Shown: one piece after another, positions 17,700 through 27,485 of the stretch
Numbering within the stretch: position 1 is the stretch's first letter
Layout: every line of letters begins with the position of its first letter
Assembly (NCBI GenBank): GCA_024637145.1
Contig: JAGXFQ010000001.1
Span: 1-64,000, forward strand
DNA: 64,000 bases
Source of the DNA: Desulfobulbaceae bacterium
GTDB lineage: Bacteria > Desulfobacterota > Desulfobulbia > Desulfobulbales > SURF-16
Direction of reading: 5' to 3'
Notes under the pieces: model-generated
Seen by the model: only the letters and a program-made list of their open reading frames with translations
What the model was told of the DNA's origin: nothing
Databases searched by the model: none
Translations under genes and position numbers: made by a program

Positions 17700-19208
17700 T
17701 CACCTGAAGTTTTTTGGATTAATTCGATAGGTCTTATTTTTTTCATACAAAGCGGTTTTGCCGACTCCAAGGAGCCTGGCAACATCTTGAGCCCTCCCTT
17801 TACATTTCACAAAGGCGGCACTAATAATTTTTTTCTCAAAGGCGGCGACGCTCTCTTTGAGGGACTGCCCCAAAATCACATCCTCCTCCATCTGCTTGAC
17901 ATTGTCGCCCTCGGCACATGTTTTTATGCCCGTAATTCCAAAGTCAATATCAGCGGCGGCAATCATATTGTTGCGAGAATAAAGCACTGCCCGTTGCATA
18001 ACATTCTCAAGTTCCCTGATATTCCCCGGCCAATGATAATGAAGCAAAGCCCCTATCACTTCGTCAGGTAAAAAATCTATTTTTTTCTTAAAAAGTTTCC
18101 GGTACTTTTTTAAAAAATGAGTTGCCAAAGGCAAGATATCCTCCTTGCGCTCACGCAGCGGGGGCTGATGCAAGGCAATAACATTGAGGCGATAATAGAG
18201 GTCCTGCCGAAATTTACCTTTCCGCACAGCCTCTACAAGATCGACATTGGTGGCGGCTATGATACGGACATCGACATGAATAGCGGCAACTCCCCCTACC
18301 CTGACAATCTCCCCATTTTCAAGAACTCGCAGCAGGGCAGCCTGCATATTTGGACTGATATCCCCCACTTCATCAAGAAAGATGGTGCCACTGTCCACGA
18401 TCTCGAACTTCCCCTTACGGCAGGCTGTTGCCCCGGTAAAGGCCCCCTTTTCGTATCCGAAAAGATCGCTCTCCAGCAACGAATCGGCAACAGCCGCACA
18501 ATTAAACTTAAGAAAAGGCTTCCCCACCCTACTGCTGTTTTTATAAACCATGTCAGCGACAAGCTCTTTACCGGTGCCTGATTCACCGGTAATAAGAATA
18601 GTGACATCAGAATCTGCGACCTGATAGATCATTTCACGAAGATTGCTCAGGGCCTTGCTTCCACCCACCATGATGTCGGGGTTAGCCAGCCTGTCGATCT
18701 CTTTTTTTAAGATATTGACCTCCTGGGCAAGCTGCTCACGCACCTTCATACTTTCGCCTAAGACAGCTATCTTCTCCTGCAGAACCAACTCAACATTGTT
18801 TTGATATTTGGCAAGCTCCAATTCATTCTGCTTTCTCTTTGTAATATCACGCACAACAAAGAGAATAAGATTGTCCCCCTGATACCCTTCAAAGGGTACA
18901 TAGGTATATTCAACATAGAAATCATCAAAAACTTGGAGCTCTGCCACCTCACCATACTTCCGGGACTCTTCATGATGATTGTGCGGGCAGAAAAGCTGCT
19001 CACAAAGACCCGCCTTGCCGAAAATAACAGTCGAACATTTCTCACCGGTGAGATCACCCAGCTTGGCAATGGCGGCGGCGTTCATCCTTTCGATAGTACA
19101 ATTATCTCTGATGATTAAGAGGAAATCCGGCAGGATATCAAATAAAGCCTTATTATTACAAGCTAAACGTAACACTTCCTGCTGGGCTTCCTGGAGCATT
19201 GACCCCAT
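17700..19208 (-). CDS. PAS-type sigma-54-dependent transcriptional activator
   Basis: A 502-residue bacterial enhancer-binding protein. Residues ~15-130 form a PAS-like sensor domain with several Cys and His residues (KCSTVIFGKAGLCEQLFCPHNHH), so redox or metal sensing is conceivable. A coiled linker follows. The AAA+ domain has Walker A GESGTGKE (~208), the sigma-54 contact loop GAFTGA (~256), Walker B GTIFLDEVGD (~274) and PGNIRELENV (~395). The C-terminus is a Fis-type helix-turn-helix (AQDVARLLGVGKTALYEKNK). It has no receiver domain, unlike PrsR of other PEP-CTERM systems. It probably drives the sigma-54 promoter at 16629-16644. Confidence 0.9.
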   Translation of the reverse strand: MGSMLQEAQQEVLRLACNNKALFDILPDFLLIIRDNCTIERMNAAAIAKLGDLTGEKCSTVIFGKAGLCEQLFCPHNHHEESRKYGEVAELQVFDDFYVEYTYVPFEGYQGDNLILFVVRDITKRKQNELELAKYQNNVELVLQEKIAVLGESMKVREQLAQEVNILKKEIDRLANPDIMVGGSKALSNLREMIYQVADSDVTILITGESGTGKELVADMVYKNSSRVGKPFLKFNCAAVADSLLESDLFGYEKGAFTGATACRKGKFEIVDSGTIFLDEVGDISPNMQAALLRVLENGEIVRVGGVAAIHVDVRIIAATNVDLVEAVRKGKFRQDLYYRLNVIALHQPPLRERKEDILPLATHFLKKYRKLFKKKIDFLPDEVIGALLHYHWPGNIRELENVMQRAVLYSRNNMIAAADIDFGITGIKTCAEGDNVKQMEEDVILGQSLKESVAAFEKKIISAAFVKCKGRAQDVARLLGVGKTALYEKNKTYRINPKNFR

Positions 19209-19708
19209 AACGAACCCCTTTCGGCTATCTCCCTAAGACGAAGAATTATGTATTTTTAAAGATATAAATCCAGAACCATAAAAACCTGGTCTTTGAATGT
19301 ACCTTTATCGTAGTGGAAAAATCCGCCAAAAAGAACTTTTTTAAAACCGTTTTAAAAAAAATTATCCCCATTGGAGAACGTATTGCTCTACCTAGCAGAC
19401 AGGTAATTCGCTATTTATAATATAATTATGTGTTTTATTTAATATATTTTCCCGTCTCAGGAAATTACCTGTCCCACGTCAACTCCTGTCCCCTTTTGTG
19501 ATAAAAAGGGCCGTAAGGAGTTCTGTAAAACGGAAATTTAAATTTGAGGCCGCCAGTCATCATCTAAGCTGAGATGATCTTGGCAAGGAGAAAGAGAGTA
19601 CAGAACGCTCAAAAGAGCGAACTTCTAGGAACCTCCACAGCATCTCTCCCAAGCCGGAAATGACGCCTGGTTCTTGAGCAGAACGGTTTGCCCGCTCTGC
19701 TTAGGCAC
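19209..19708. other. Intergenic region with local stem-loops
   Basis: About 500 bases without a protein gene. The part next to the activator gene is AT-rich and should hold its promoter. The 19500-19700 part is GC-richer and has several short inverted repeats (ATCATCT/AGATGAT near 19560-19580, CGCTC-AAAA-GAGCG near 19608-19621, and a GAGAGT/ATCTCTC pairing around them). It could encode a small structured RNA, but I cannot match it to a known family. Confidence 0.3.
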
Positions 19709-19744
19709 AAAAAAAAGGGTTCAGAGGAAATCCTCTGAACCCTT
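19709..19744 (-). terminator. Intrinsic terminator of the tRNA operon
   Basis: A perfect 14-bp stem (19715-19728 with 19731-19744, core GGGTTCAGAGGA) with a two-base loop as written is followed on the minus strand by about eight T residues (A-run 19709-19716, overlapping the stem base). It starts nine bases after the CCA end of tRNA-Asp, so it ends the tRNA-Val/tRNA-Asp transcript. Confidence 0.92.
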
Positions 19745-19752
19745 AATACTAA

Positions 19753-19829
19753 TGGCGGGGTCGACCGGGCTCGAACCGGCGACCTCCTGCGTGACAGGCA
19801 GGCGTTCTAACCAACTGAACTACGACCCC
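19753..19829 (-). tRNA. tRNA-Asp (GTC)
   Basis: On the minus strand the 77-nt sequence starts GGGGTCG and ends CGACCCC-G-CCA, giving a seven-pair acceptor stem, the discriminator G expected for tRNA-Asp and an encoded CCA. The anticodon arm CCTGC-CTGTCAC-GCAGG gives anticodon GTC. The T arm has TTCGAGC. It is the second gene of a two-tRNA operon. Confidence 0.96.
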
Positions 19830-19941
19830 GCAAGGTCTTACTATCTCATGGGCAGTACGATTAAAGAGTCTAAAAATCTAGCCTTATCCAGGCCAACCAG
19901 ACAACCACTCTCTTGGTACTGACGTAACCCCATCATAATAC

Positions 19942-20017
19942 TGGTGGGCGGTACAGGGATCGAACCTGTGACCCTCGGCTTGTAAGGCCGATGCTCTCCC
20001 AGCTGAGCTAACCGCCC
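19942..20017 (-). tRNA. tRNA-Val (TAC)
   Basis: On the minus strand 76 nt begin GGGCGGT and end ACCGCCC-A-CCA. The anticodon arm TCGGC-CTTACAA-GCCGA gives anticodon TAC, and the T arm has TTCGATC. CCA is encoded. It precedes tRNA-Asp by about 110 bp on the same strand and shares its terminator. Confidence 0.96.
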
Positions 20018-20031
20018 CTGAGTGAGGTGAT

Positions 20032-20060
20032 TATTTAACAAGAGAGCCGGCCCACGTCAA
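20032..20060 (-). promoter_or_regulatory. Sigma-70 promoter for the tRNA-Val/Asp operon
   Basis: On the minus strand TTGACG (20055-20060) and TAAATA (20032-20037) are separated by exactly 17 bases. The predicted start lies about 8-10 bases before the tRNA-Val 5' end. Confidence 0.65.
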
Positions 20061-20123
20061 CGAAAAAAGCGCTGTTCAAAAAAAATAAAATCCCCAGCAA
20101 GCCGTGGCGGCCCTGACCATACT

Positions 20124-22568
20124 TTAATGGGGAACGACCTGGGGGGTCTCCTTTGTCAAATCGATCATTTCCGCGCCAAAGGGCGGCATATGTGACTCTT
20201 TAAAGAGTTCCTGCCCGGCCGGCAAGACAAGGGCGCTCTCCAGCACCTGATCGGCATGTTCCATGACCTGGATATTCAGGCTATTCAAAATTTTGGCCGG
20301 TATCTTTTCCAGGTCCCGCTCATTATCTTTAGGAATAAGGACATGGGTAATATTACCCCGCCGCGCCGCCAGCAGCTTCTCCGTCAGGCCACCTATGGGC
20401 AGAACGCGACCCCGCAGGGTGATTTCACCTGTCATGGCGACATCCTTGCGCACCGGAATCTGCAGCAGAGCGGAGACAATGGAGGTGGCCATGGTAACGC
20501 CGGCCGAAGGACCGTCCTTGGGAATGGCCCCTTCCGGCACATGGATATGGATATCCAGCTTCTGATAAAAATCCTGGGCCAGGCCAAGCCGCAGGGAGCT
20601 GGACCGCACGTAACTCAGGGCGGCCTGGGCCGACTCCTGCATGACATCGCCAAGCTTACCGGTGATGGTCAGCTTGCCGTTGCCGGGCATGAGCACGGTT
20701 TCAATCTGCAAGAGCTCACCCCCCACCTCGGTCCAGGCCAGCCCGGTGGTCAGACCGATCTGGTCCACGTCTTCAGCCAGCCCAAAACGATACTGAGGAG
20801 GGCCCAGGTATTTGCGGACGGAGACCGGTGTCACTCTGTAACGTTTTTTACTATCACCCTTCTTCAAACGAGCGCGGGCTATCTTCCGGCAGATACTTGC
20901 CACGGTCCGCTCAAGACTGCGCACTCCGGCCTCCCGGGTATAACTGCGAACAATTTCCAGCACTGCTTTTTCCGTAAAGGAGATATCAGCCGGCTTAAAA
21001 CCGTTTTCAAGAAGCTGCTTGGGCACCAGAAAACCCTTGGCAATCTGCAGCTTATCCTCCTCGGTGTAGCCACTGAGCTTAATCACCTCCATGCGATCGC
21101 GCAGCGGCGCCGGAATGGAGGGAAGCGTATTGGCGGTGGTAATAAAGAAGACATCAGAGAGATCATAATCCAGATCAAGATAATGATCGGCAAAAGTACT
21201 GTTCTGTTCAGGATCGAGAACCTCAAGCAGGGCGGCAGAAGGATCCCCGCGAAAATCCGTGGACATCTTGTCGATCTCATCCAGGCAGCACACCGGATTA
21301 TTGACCTTCACCTTCTGCAGAGATTGAATAATTTTTCCGGGCATAGCGCCGATATAGGTGCGCCGATGACCGCGAATTTCCGCCTCATCACGGAGGCCGC
21401 CCAGGGAAAGGCGGGCAAATTTACGGCCCATGGCCCGGGCCACCGACTTGGCAAGCGAGGTCTTGCCCACCCCGGGAGGGCCGACAAGACAGAGGATGGG
21501 TCCCTTGATCCTCTTGACCTGGGCCTGAACGGCAAGATATTCAAGGATACGTTCCTTGGGCTCAACAAGCCCGAAATGGTCTTGGTCAAGAATTGTCTCG
21601 GCATCGAGATCGTTCTGCTTGGCCCGCCTCTTTTCCAGCCAGGGCAGGCTCAAAATAACGTCTATGTAATTTCGGACAACCGTGGCCTCGGCTGCCATGG
21701 GCGACATGAGCTTAAGCTTCTTAAACTCCTGATTCACCTTTTCCCTGGCGGCCTTGGGCAGTTTCTTGGCCTCAATCTGTTTCTTAAGTTCATCCAGTTC
21801 AGAAGCAACATCATCATCCTGCCCCATTTCCTTCTGGATAACCCGCACCTGCTCAGCCAGATAATAATCCTTCTGGGTCTTCTCCATCTTCTGCTTCACC
21901 CGGCTCCGGATATTCTGATCCAAGGTGGCAATCTCGCATTCCCGCTGCAACAGGGTCAAGACCAGCTCCATCCTCTCTTTGACGCTTATAACACTGAGGA
22001 TCTGCTGCTTTTCAGCGGACTTCAAGGGCAGATGAGAGGCAAGCACATCAACCAGCTGGGCGGCCTTCTCTATCTTCTCCAGGGCTGCGGCAACCTCCCT
22101 GGGTATTTTTTTGGTATATTTACGATAGAGATCAAAGGAGGCAAGAATCTGCCGGGTATAGGCCTCAATCTCCACATCCTGTTCCGGATCCTCCTCACAC
22201 TCCGCCACTTCCACGGCCAGATAAGTATCCTCCTCGATGAATTCCGTAACCTGGGCGCGACGTCGTCCCTCCACCAGGGCCTTAATGGTGCCGTCCGGAA
22301 GACGCAGGAGCTGCAGGACGCCTGCAATGGTGCCCATAGCATGCACCGCCTCAGGGGCCGGATCTTCATCAGCGCCATCCATCTGGGTGACCAGAAAGAT
22401 CTCGGAGCGCCCCTTCATGGCCATCTCCAGGGCGGCAATGGATTTTTTGCGGCCCACCACCAGGGGGGCAACCATATGGGGATAGAGAACAATATCCCGC
22501 AGGGGCATCATGGGATAGCGATGCTGGCTGTCGACAGGAGGGGTGGCTTTATCGTCACTCAAAATCAT
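20124..22568 (-). CDS. lon: ATP-dependent protease Lon
   Basis: An 814-residue LonA-type protease that degrades misfolded and regulatory proteins in the cytoplasm. The N-terminal substrate domain begins [20 protein letters not shown] coiled region follows, then the AAA+ module with Walker [13 protein letters not shown] (~360), Walker [11 protein letters not shown] (~425) and arginine-finger region. The C-terminal protease domain has the catalytic Ser in [11 protein letters not shown] and Lys in [12 protein letters not shown]. Length is normal for LonA. ATG at 22568 after AAAGGTG. It follows clpX but is separated from it by an intrinsic terminator, so it has its own AT-rich promoter region (22569-22610). 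Confidence 0.97.
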   Translation of the reverse strand: MILSDDKATPPVDSQHRYPMMPLRDIVLYPHMVAPLVVGRKKSIAALEMAMKGRSEIFLVTQMDGADEDPAPEAVHAMGTIAGVLQLLRLPDGTIKALVEGRRRAQVTEFIEEDTYLAVEVAECEEDPEQDVEIEAYTRQILASFDLYRKYTKKIPREVAAALEKIEKAAQLVDVLASHLPLKSAEKQQILSVISVKERMELVLTLLQRECEIATLDQNIRSRVKQKMEKTQKDYYLAEQVRVIQKEMGQDDDVASELDELKKQIEAKKLPKAAREKVNQEFKKLKLMSPMAAEATVVRNYIDVILSLPWLEKRRAKQNDLDAETILDQDHFGLVEPKERILEYLAVQAQVKRIKGPILCLVGPPGVGKTSLAKSVARAMGRKFARLSLGGLRDEAEIRGHRRTYIGAMPGKIIQSLQKVKVNNPVCCLDEIDKMSTDFRGDPSAALLEVLDPEQNSTFADHYLDLDYDLSDVFFITTANTLPSIPAPLRDRMEVIKLSGYTEEDKLQIAKGFLVPKQLLENGFKPADISFTEKAVLEIVRSYTREAGVRSLERTVASICRKIARARLKKGDSKKRYRVTPVSVRKYLGPPQYRFGLAEDVDQIGLTTGLAWTEVGGELLQIETVLMPGNGKLTITGKLGDVMQESAQAALSYVRSSSLRLGLAQDFYQKLDIHIHVPEGAIPKDGPSAGVTMATSIVSALLQIPVRKDVAMTGEITLRGRVLPIGGLTEKLLAARRGNITHVLIPKDNERDLEKIPAKILNSLNIQVMEHADQVLESALVLPAGQELFKESHMPPFGAEMIDLTKETPQVVPH

Positions 22569-22610
22569 AACACCTTTATTTTATTAATAATTAAATGCCA
22601 GGACAGGAAG

Positions 22611-22663
22611 AAAAAGAAGGCCGCTCCACCCCAACAATTTTCTGCTGAGACAGGGCGGCCTTC
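22611..22663 (-). terminator. Intrinsic terminator after clpX
   Basis: On the minus strand GAAGGCCGC (22655-22663) pairs with GCGGCCTTC (22616-22624) around a 30-base loop and is followed by TTTTTC. It lies 30 bp after the clpX stop and separates the tig-clpP-clpX transcript from lon. Confidence 0.7.
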
Positions 22664-22692
22664 AAGAATCACACCAGCTAATGATTGCTCAT

Positions 22693-23952
22693 TTAGGCGC
22701 TTTTCTTTGTCTCGTTCTCATAGAGAATGACCGGATAATCGCCATTGAGTATGACCTGCTCACTGATCACGCACTCCTTCACATTCTTCTCAGAGGGGAG
22801 TTCATACATGATTTCGAGCATGGCCTTCTCCATGACAGAGCGCAGCCCCCGGGCCCCTGACTGTCTCTTCACCGCCTCCTTGGCAATGGCAGCCAAGGCG
22901 CCTTCCGTAAACCGAAGGCGAACATTCTCAAACTCAAAAAGTTTTTGATACTGCTTGGTCAGGGCATTTTTCGGTTCCTGCAGAATACGGATCAGATCCT
23001 GTTCCGTGAGCTCTTCCATGGTGGAAATCACCGGAAGACGACCCACCAGCTCGGGAATAAGGCCAAACTGCAGAAGATCTTCCGGCTGAATCGCCGCCAG
23101 GATCTCGCCCATTTTCTTCTTGGTCTCACCGCCAACCTTGCCGCCAAAACCCATGGATCTGGAGCCGGTCCGTCTTTTAATCACGGAATCCAGACCGACA
23201 AAGGCACCGCCGCAGATAAAGAGGATATTGGTGGTATCAATGCGGATGTAATCCTGCTGGGGATGCTTGCGGCCTCCTTTGGGCGGGATACTTGCCACCG
23301 TGCCCTCGATGATCTTGAGCAGGGCCTGCTGGACACCCTCTCCGGAGACATCACGGGTGATGGAGGCGGAATCTGATTTCCGGGCAATCTTGTCGATCTC
23401 GTCGATATAGACAATACCGTGCTGGGCCCGTTCCACATCATGATCAGCGGCCTGGAGCAGGCTTACCAGGATATTTTCCACATCCTCACCGACATAACCC
23501 GCTTCGGTGAGGGTGGTGGCATCGGCCATGGCAAAGGGGACGTTCAGAATTTTTGCCAGGGTCTGGGCCACCAGGGTTTTGCCGGAACCGGTGGGCCCCA
23601 CCATGATAATATTTGATTTCTGGAGCTCAACATCAGAGCCATCATTGAGATAATTGGCCCCCACCCGCTTATAATGATTATGCACCGCCACGGACAGGGT
23701 CCGCTTGGCCATCTCCTGGCCGACAATATAATCATCGAGATAGGCCTTGATCTCCTGGGGTTTCAGAGATGGCTTACTGGCGTCATGCACGGGTGCCTTC
23801 TGCAGGTCTTCCTGGACAATGTCATTGCACAGATCAATACATTCATCACAGATATAGACATTGGGTCCGGCGATGAGCTTTTTTACTTCCTCCTGGCTCT
23901 TGCCGCAGAAGGAACAGAGTACATCAGGATCGTCGATTTTTTTACCGGCCAT
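22693..23952 (-). CDS. clpX: ATP-dependent Clp protease ATP-binding subunit ClpX
   Basis: A 419-residue AAA+ unfoldase that feeds substrates into ClpP. The N-terminal zinc-binding domain shows CSFCGK and CDECIDLC (C4 finger, residues ~14-42). Walker A is [12 protein letters not shown] (~119), Walker [11 protein letters not shown] (~182), and the sensor region contains [15 protein letters not shown]. The conserved pore loop GYVGED is present at ~153. Length is normal. ATG start two bases after the clpP stop, so they form one operon tig-clpP-clpX. Confidence 0.97.
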   Translation of the reverse strand: MAGKKIDDPDVLCSFCGKSQEEVKKLIAGPNVYICDECIDLCNDIVQEDLQKAPVHDASKPSLKPQEIKAYLDDYIVGQEMAKRTLSVAVHNHYKRVGANYLNDGSDVELQKSNIIMVGPTGSGKTLVAQTLAKILNVPFAMADATTLTEAGYVGEDVENILVSLLQAADHDVERAQHGIVYIDEIDKIARKSDSASITRDVSGEGVQQALLKIIEGTVASIPPKGGRKHPQQDYIRIDTTNILFICGGAFVGLDSVIKRRTGSRSMGFGGKVGGETKKKMGEILAAIQPEDLLQFGLIPELVGRLPVISTMEELTEQDLIRILQEPKNALTKQYQKLFEFENVRLRFTEGALAAIAKEAVKRQSGARGLRSVMEKAMLEIMYELPSEKNVKECVISEQVILNGDYPVILYENETKKSA

Positions 23953-23954
23953 AA

Positions 23955-24557
23955 TCAGCCTTCCTCTTCACTAAGTTCACGATGAGTCAGCACCGTATCA
24001 ATGATGCCGTACTTTTTTGCTTCCACTGCACTCATATAATAATCACGATCTGTATCCTTGCTAATTTTTTTCAAGGGTTGACCGGTGGCCTTCTGCAGCA
24101 TCTTGTTGAGGTCCTCCCGCATACGCAGGATTTCTTTAGCATGGATATCGATATCTGCGGCCTGGCCCTGGAAACCGCCCATGGGCTGGTGGATCATAAT
24201 GCGGCTATTGGGCAGGGAGTGACGCTTACCCTTGGTGCCAGCCGCCAGCAGGAATGCCCCCATGGATGACGCCTGCCCCATACAGAGGGTAGCGATATCG
24301 CATTTAATATACTCCATGGTGTCATAAATGGCCAGGCCGGCCGTCACCGAGCCCCCCGGTGAATTTATATAAAAGGTAATATCCTTATCCGGATCATCCG
24401 CTTCTAAAAAGAGCAGCTGGGCGATGATAAGATTGGCAACGTCATCGTTGACCTGAGTGCCCAGGAAAATAATGCGCTCCTTTAAAAGACGGGAATAGAT
24501 ATCATAGGAGCGCTCCCCCCTGGGGGTCTGCTCCACAACCATGGGAATCAATGTCAT
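23955..24557 (-). CDS. clpP: ATP-dependent Clp protease proteolytic subunit ClpP
   Basis: A 200-residue serine protease that forms the tetradecameric Clp chamber. It starts [33 protein letters not shown]-like, normal for ClpP. The catalytic Ser is in [14 protein letters not shown] (~98), the His in [10 protein letters not shown] (~123) and the Asp in [10 protein letters not shown] (~172). Its ATG overlaps the trigger-factor stop (ATGA at 24554-24557), indicating translational coupling in the classical tig-clpP-clpX order. Confidence 0.97.
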   Translation of the reverse strand: MTLIPMVVEQTPRGERSYDIYSRLLKERIIFLGTQVNDDVANLIIAQLLFLEADDPDKDITFYINSPGGSVTAGLAIYDTMEYIKCDIATLCMGQASSMGAFLLAAGTKGKRHSLPNSRIMIHQPMGGFQGQAADIDIHAKEILRMREDLNKMLQKATGQPLKKISKDTDRDYYMSAVEAKKYGIIDTVLTHRELSEEEG

Positions 24558-25867
24558 ACCTTCTCTCCTGCACCTTTATCAGCTGCTACATAGGAAATTT
24601 TTGTTTCATTGCGCAGAAACTCAACAATCTTCTCATTTAAGATCTCATGCATAAAAGGGAGAAGGTCCTCACGACGGGCGAAATATTTCTTCACATCGGC
24701 AACGCTCATGGAGTATTGGCTGGCAATACGCTCAAAACCCTTGGTGAGATCACCATCCTCGACCTTGATACCTTCCACCTCGGCAATCTTCTTTAAGATA
24801 AAATCGCCCTTCACTCTTTTTTCGGCATCTTCCTTATAATCTTCAATGAGTTTCTCGCGGCTGATACCCGCGGCCTCAAGACTCATGCCCTGGCGCTCCA
24901 AGGTCTCTTCAAGCTGCTTGATGTGGTGGCTGATCTCGTGGGCAACCAGCCGCTCCGGCACGATAAAGTCGTGGTTCTTCAGAAGCTCCAGCATGATGAC
25001 ATCGGTGAGATCACCGGAACGGCTCTTTTCACGCTCAGCCGCGATATTCTTTTTGATGTCTGCCTTGAGATCGGCAAGGGTCTTGAACTCTTCAGAAACT
25101 TCCTGGGCAAACTCGTCATTGATCTCGGGCAGAACCCGCTCTTTAATGTCCTTTACCTTGATGTGAAACTCAATGGTATTACCGGCCAGGATCTGGTTGG
25201 CAAAATCCACCGGGAAGTCGATGGTCTTGGTGGTGTCATCGCCGATTTTCAGGCCAAGCATGGCATCTTCAAATATCTGACCGTTCTTGCCGGAGCCGAT
25301 ATCAATGGGATAATCGCTGCCCTTGACATTGTCCATCTCAACGCCTTCCTTGAAGGCCGTGAAATCGATGGTTATGACATCATTCTGGGCGGCCCCGCGA
25401 TCTTCAACGGTTCGCAGGGGCGCCACTTCACGGCGCATGGTGGCCAGCTTATCCTCGACATCCTCCTCGGTCACCTCCATGGCGGGCAGTTCTACCTCCA
25501 GCCCCTTATAGGTGTTCAACTGGAAATCGGGCTTGATATCGATCTGGGCCACATAGGTAAAGGTGCCCTCATCATCAAAATTATGGGAACGGATCTCCGG
25601 ATGGACAACGGCCTCCAGTTTTGTCTCTTCCAGGGCGTCAAAATAGGTATCCTGGACCATCTTATCGGCAACTTCGTTATAAACAGATTCGCCGTACCGT
25701 TGCTCAAGGACCTTGCGGGGGGCCTTGCCTTTACGGAAACCGCGGACTTCCACCTCGCCGGCTAATTTCTGAAAGGCCTTATCAAGGCGTTTTTTAACAT
25801 CTTTTTCCGGGATAATAATAGTGAGGGCGCGACCAAGGGCGCTGGATTCTTCAACAGTAACCTGCAT
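24554..25867 (-). CDS. tig: Trigger factor, ribosome-associated chaperone
   Basis: A 437-residue chaperone and peptidyl-prolyl isomerase that binds nascent chains at the ribosome exit. The N-terminal ribosome-binding domain has the signature [17 protein letters not shown] (~40). An FKBP-type isomerase domain follows at ~155-245 ([14 protein letters not shown]), then the long helical C-terminal substrate domain. The true start is the ATG at 25867 ([17 protein letters not shown]); the open frame further upstream runs through tRNA-Leu and is not coding. It is followed by clpP with a 4-bp overlap. Confidence 0.96.
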   Translation of the reverse strand: MQVTVEESSALGRALTIIIPEKDVKKRLDKAFQKLAGEVEVRGFRKGKAPRKVLEQRYGESVYNEVADKMVQDTYFDALEETKLEAVVHPEIRSHNFDDEGTFTYVAQIDIKPDFQLNTYKGLEVELPAMEVTEEDVEDKLATMRREVAPLRTVEDRGAAQNDVITIDFTAFKEGVEMDNVKGSDYPIDIGSGKNGQIFEDAMLGLKIGDDTTKTIDFPVDFANQILAGNTIEFHIKVKDIKERVLPEINDEFAQEVSEEFKTLADLKADIKKNIAAEREKSRSGDLTDVIMLELLKNHDFIVPERLVAHEISHHIKQLEETLERQGMSLEAAGISREKLIEDYKEDAEKRVKGDFILKKIAEVEGIKVEDGDLTKGFERIASQYSMSVADVKKYFARREDLLPFMHEILNEKIVEFLRNETKISYVAADKGAGEKV

Positions 25868-25975
25868 TGGATATATTCCTTTATGTAATAACGATTCTCT
25901 TCCTGCCCGTCCCAGCAGGAAAAATAAAAAAAGAAGCTTGCCCAGATCTTCCTGGAAACCTTCGAACCTGAAAAC

Positions 25976-26059
25976 TGGTGCGAGAGGGGGGAGTCGAACC
26001 CCCACACCAAAGGCGCTGGATCCTAAATCCAGTGCGTCTACCAATTCCGCCACCCTCGC
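25976..26059 (-). tRNA. tRNA-Leu (TAG)
   Basis: On the minus strand 84 nt begin GCGAGGG and end CTCTCGC-A-CCA, with a class II variable arm. The anticodon arm CTGGA-TTTAGGA-TCCAG gives anticodon TAG. The T arm has TTCGACT. It lies 108 bp upstream of tig on the same strand with only a weak terminator-like stem between. Confidence 0.96.
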
Positions 26060-26071
26060 TAGAACCGAACA

Positions 26072-26100
26072 AAAATAAACAACTTTCCTCTTACAGTCAA
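26072..26100 (-). promoter_or_regulatory. Sigma-70 promoter for tRNA-Leu
   Basis: On the minus strand TTGACT (26095-26100) and TATTTT (26072-26077) are spaced by 17 bases, with a start predicted about 6 bases before the tRNA 5' end. Read-through could also transcribe tig-clpP-clpX. Confidence 0.6.
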
Positions 26101-26335
26101 GGTGGAGGGTGAAAACATCTCATAAATAATTGACCAGGAGCGTGGAAGCCTCCCTGATTTTTACCGGCAAAACAGACCCTTTCAGCCGCCAGGACAGGGG
26201 CCCCTGAATCTATTAAACTATTGACAGAGCGCAGGAGAATTGCTAGCTACTACCCTTTATCTTTTATGCCCACACCCTGCCCAGCCAGGGTCCTCTTGCC
26301 GCATTTCCTTTTTTTAAGAAAAACCACTCATCCCC

Positions 26336-27409
26336 ATGACCCAGACATCCTTTACTGCAAACGGCCTGCCCACCCTTATCGGCTCAATCCCCCTGGCCAG
26401 TCACGACCAGGCCCTGGAGTGGATTTTCGAGATGACCCCGGAAATACCCCTGTGGCCTCAGCTCCCCGGTCTGGCCCAGGAGGGCATGCTGGTCCAGTTT
26501 CTGGAAGGCTTTCCAGGCCTTACCAGCGACGGCGGCAAAACCTATTTCAACACCCTGGCCGCTGATTTTGACGATGAAAGCCTGGCCTTTTTCGAAGATT
26601 ATCTGGCACTCCTTGAAGATCCAGCCGGCCTGGCAGACTCCCGTTTTCAGATCAGCAAAGAGCGGGCAGCAGGTCTCTACTGCCTGGCTGAGCGTCTGCA
26701 AGAAAGGCCTTCAGTAGCGGTGAAGGGCCAGATCACCGGCCCCTTCACCCTGCTCACCGGCATAACCGACCAAGAGCAGCGGGCCAGTTATTACGACCCC
26801 ACCCTGCGGGAGATCATCCAGAAGGGCCTGGCCATGAAGGCCGCCTGGCAGGTGGGATTCCTGAAAAAAATCAATGATAATGTCATCCTCTTCATGGACG
26901 AGCCCGCCCTGGCAGGCCTCGGCTCTTCCGCCTTTATCTCCATCTCCAGGGAAAGCCTTGCCGAAGACCAGACCGAAATCATTACGGCAATCCAGGAGGC
27001 CGGCGGCCTGGCAGGGGTCCATGTCTGCGCCAACACGGACTGGCCTCTGCTGTTGTCCCTGGACTACGACATCATTAATTTTGACGCCTACGGTTATTTT
27101 GATCGCTTTGTTTCCTACAAGAAGGAAATCCACGCTTTTTTAAAGCGGGGCGGTATCATTGCCTGGGGTATTGTCCCCACTGCCAAAGAGGAAGATGTCC
27201 TCAAAGAGAGCAGCGCCAGCCTTGCTGAGCTCTGGAAAAAACAGGTGGCGCAATTGTGCAACGCCGAATGGGATTATCCGCAGATCCTGGCCCAGAGTCT
27301 CATTACCCCAAGCTGCGGCACCGGTTCTCTCTCTCCTGCCGCCGCCCGCAAGGTACTGGAGATGACCCGTGACCTCTCTGCCGCCCTGCGCCGGACCTAT
27401 CTCCCCTGA
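26336..27409 (+). CDS. MetE-core/UROD superfamily protein (methyltransferase-like)
   Basis: A 357-residue TIM-barrel protein of the UROD/MetE-like superfamily. It is only about half of cobalamin-independent methionine synthase and corresponds to its catalytic half. Putative zinc ligands are visible: HVC in GGLAGVHVCANTDW (~230) and a late Cys in TPSCGTGSL (~329). A DEPAL motif (~180) matches the MetE family. It may transfer a methyl group to a thiol such as homocysteine from a corrinoid or other methyl donor, as suggested for folate-independent core-MetE proteins. The donor is unknown. ATG start; 76 bp before lysS, same strand. Confidence 0.7.
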   Translation: MTQTSFTANGLPTLIGSIPLASHDQALEWIFEMTPEIPLWPQLPGLAQEGMLVQFLEGFPGLTSDGGKTYFNTLAADFDDESLAFFEDYLALLEDPAGLADSRFQISKERAAGLYCLAERLQERPSVAVKGQITGPFTLLTGITDQEQRASYYDPTLREIIQKGLAMKAAWQVGFLKKINDNVILFMDEPALAGLGSSAFISISRESLAEDQTEIITAIQEAGGLAGVHVCANTDWPLLLSLDYDIINFDAYGYFDRFVSYKKEIHAFLKRGGIIAWGIVPTAKEEDVLKESSASLAELWKKQVAQLCNAEWDYPQILAQSLITPSCGTGSLSPAAARKVLEMTRDLSAALRRTYLP

Positions 27410-27485
27410 TCGTTCTTAGAAATTGTCCCGGCCTTTTGCCGCAGGGGACTTACCCCCAACGAACTCAACTTCGCTTATATATATT

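Noticed and set aside
20256-22730. 824-codon open frame on the plus strand
   Set aside because: It is the antisense shadow of lon: low-complexity His/Gly/Leu/Gln-rich, no domain, no ribosome site, while lon has every catalytic motif.
25868-26053. 62-codon N-terminal extension of trigger factor
   Set aside because: It would be translated through tRNA-Leu; the family starts at MQVTVEE.
26101-26335. Possible cobalamin or SAM riboswitch before the MetE-like gene
   Set aside because: No B12 box or SAM-type core is seen; only a GGGGCCCC palindrome near 26208 stands out.
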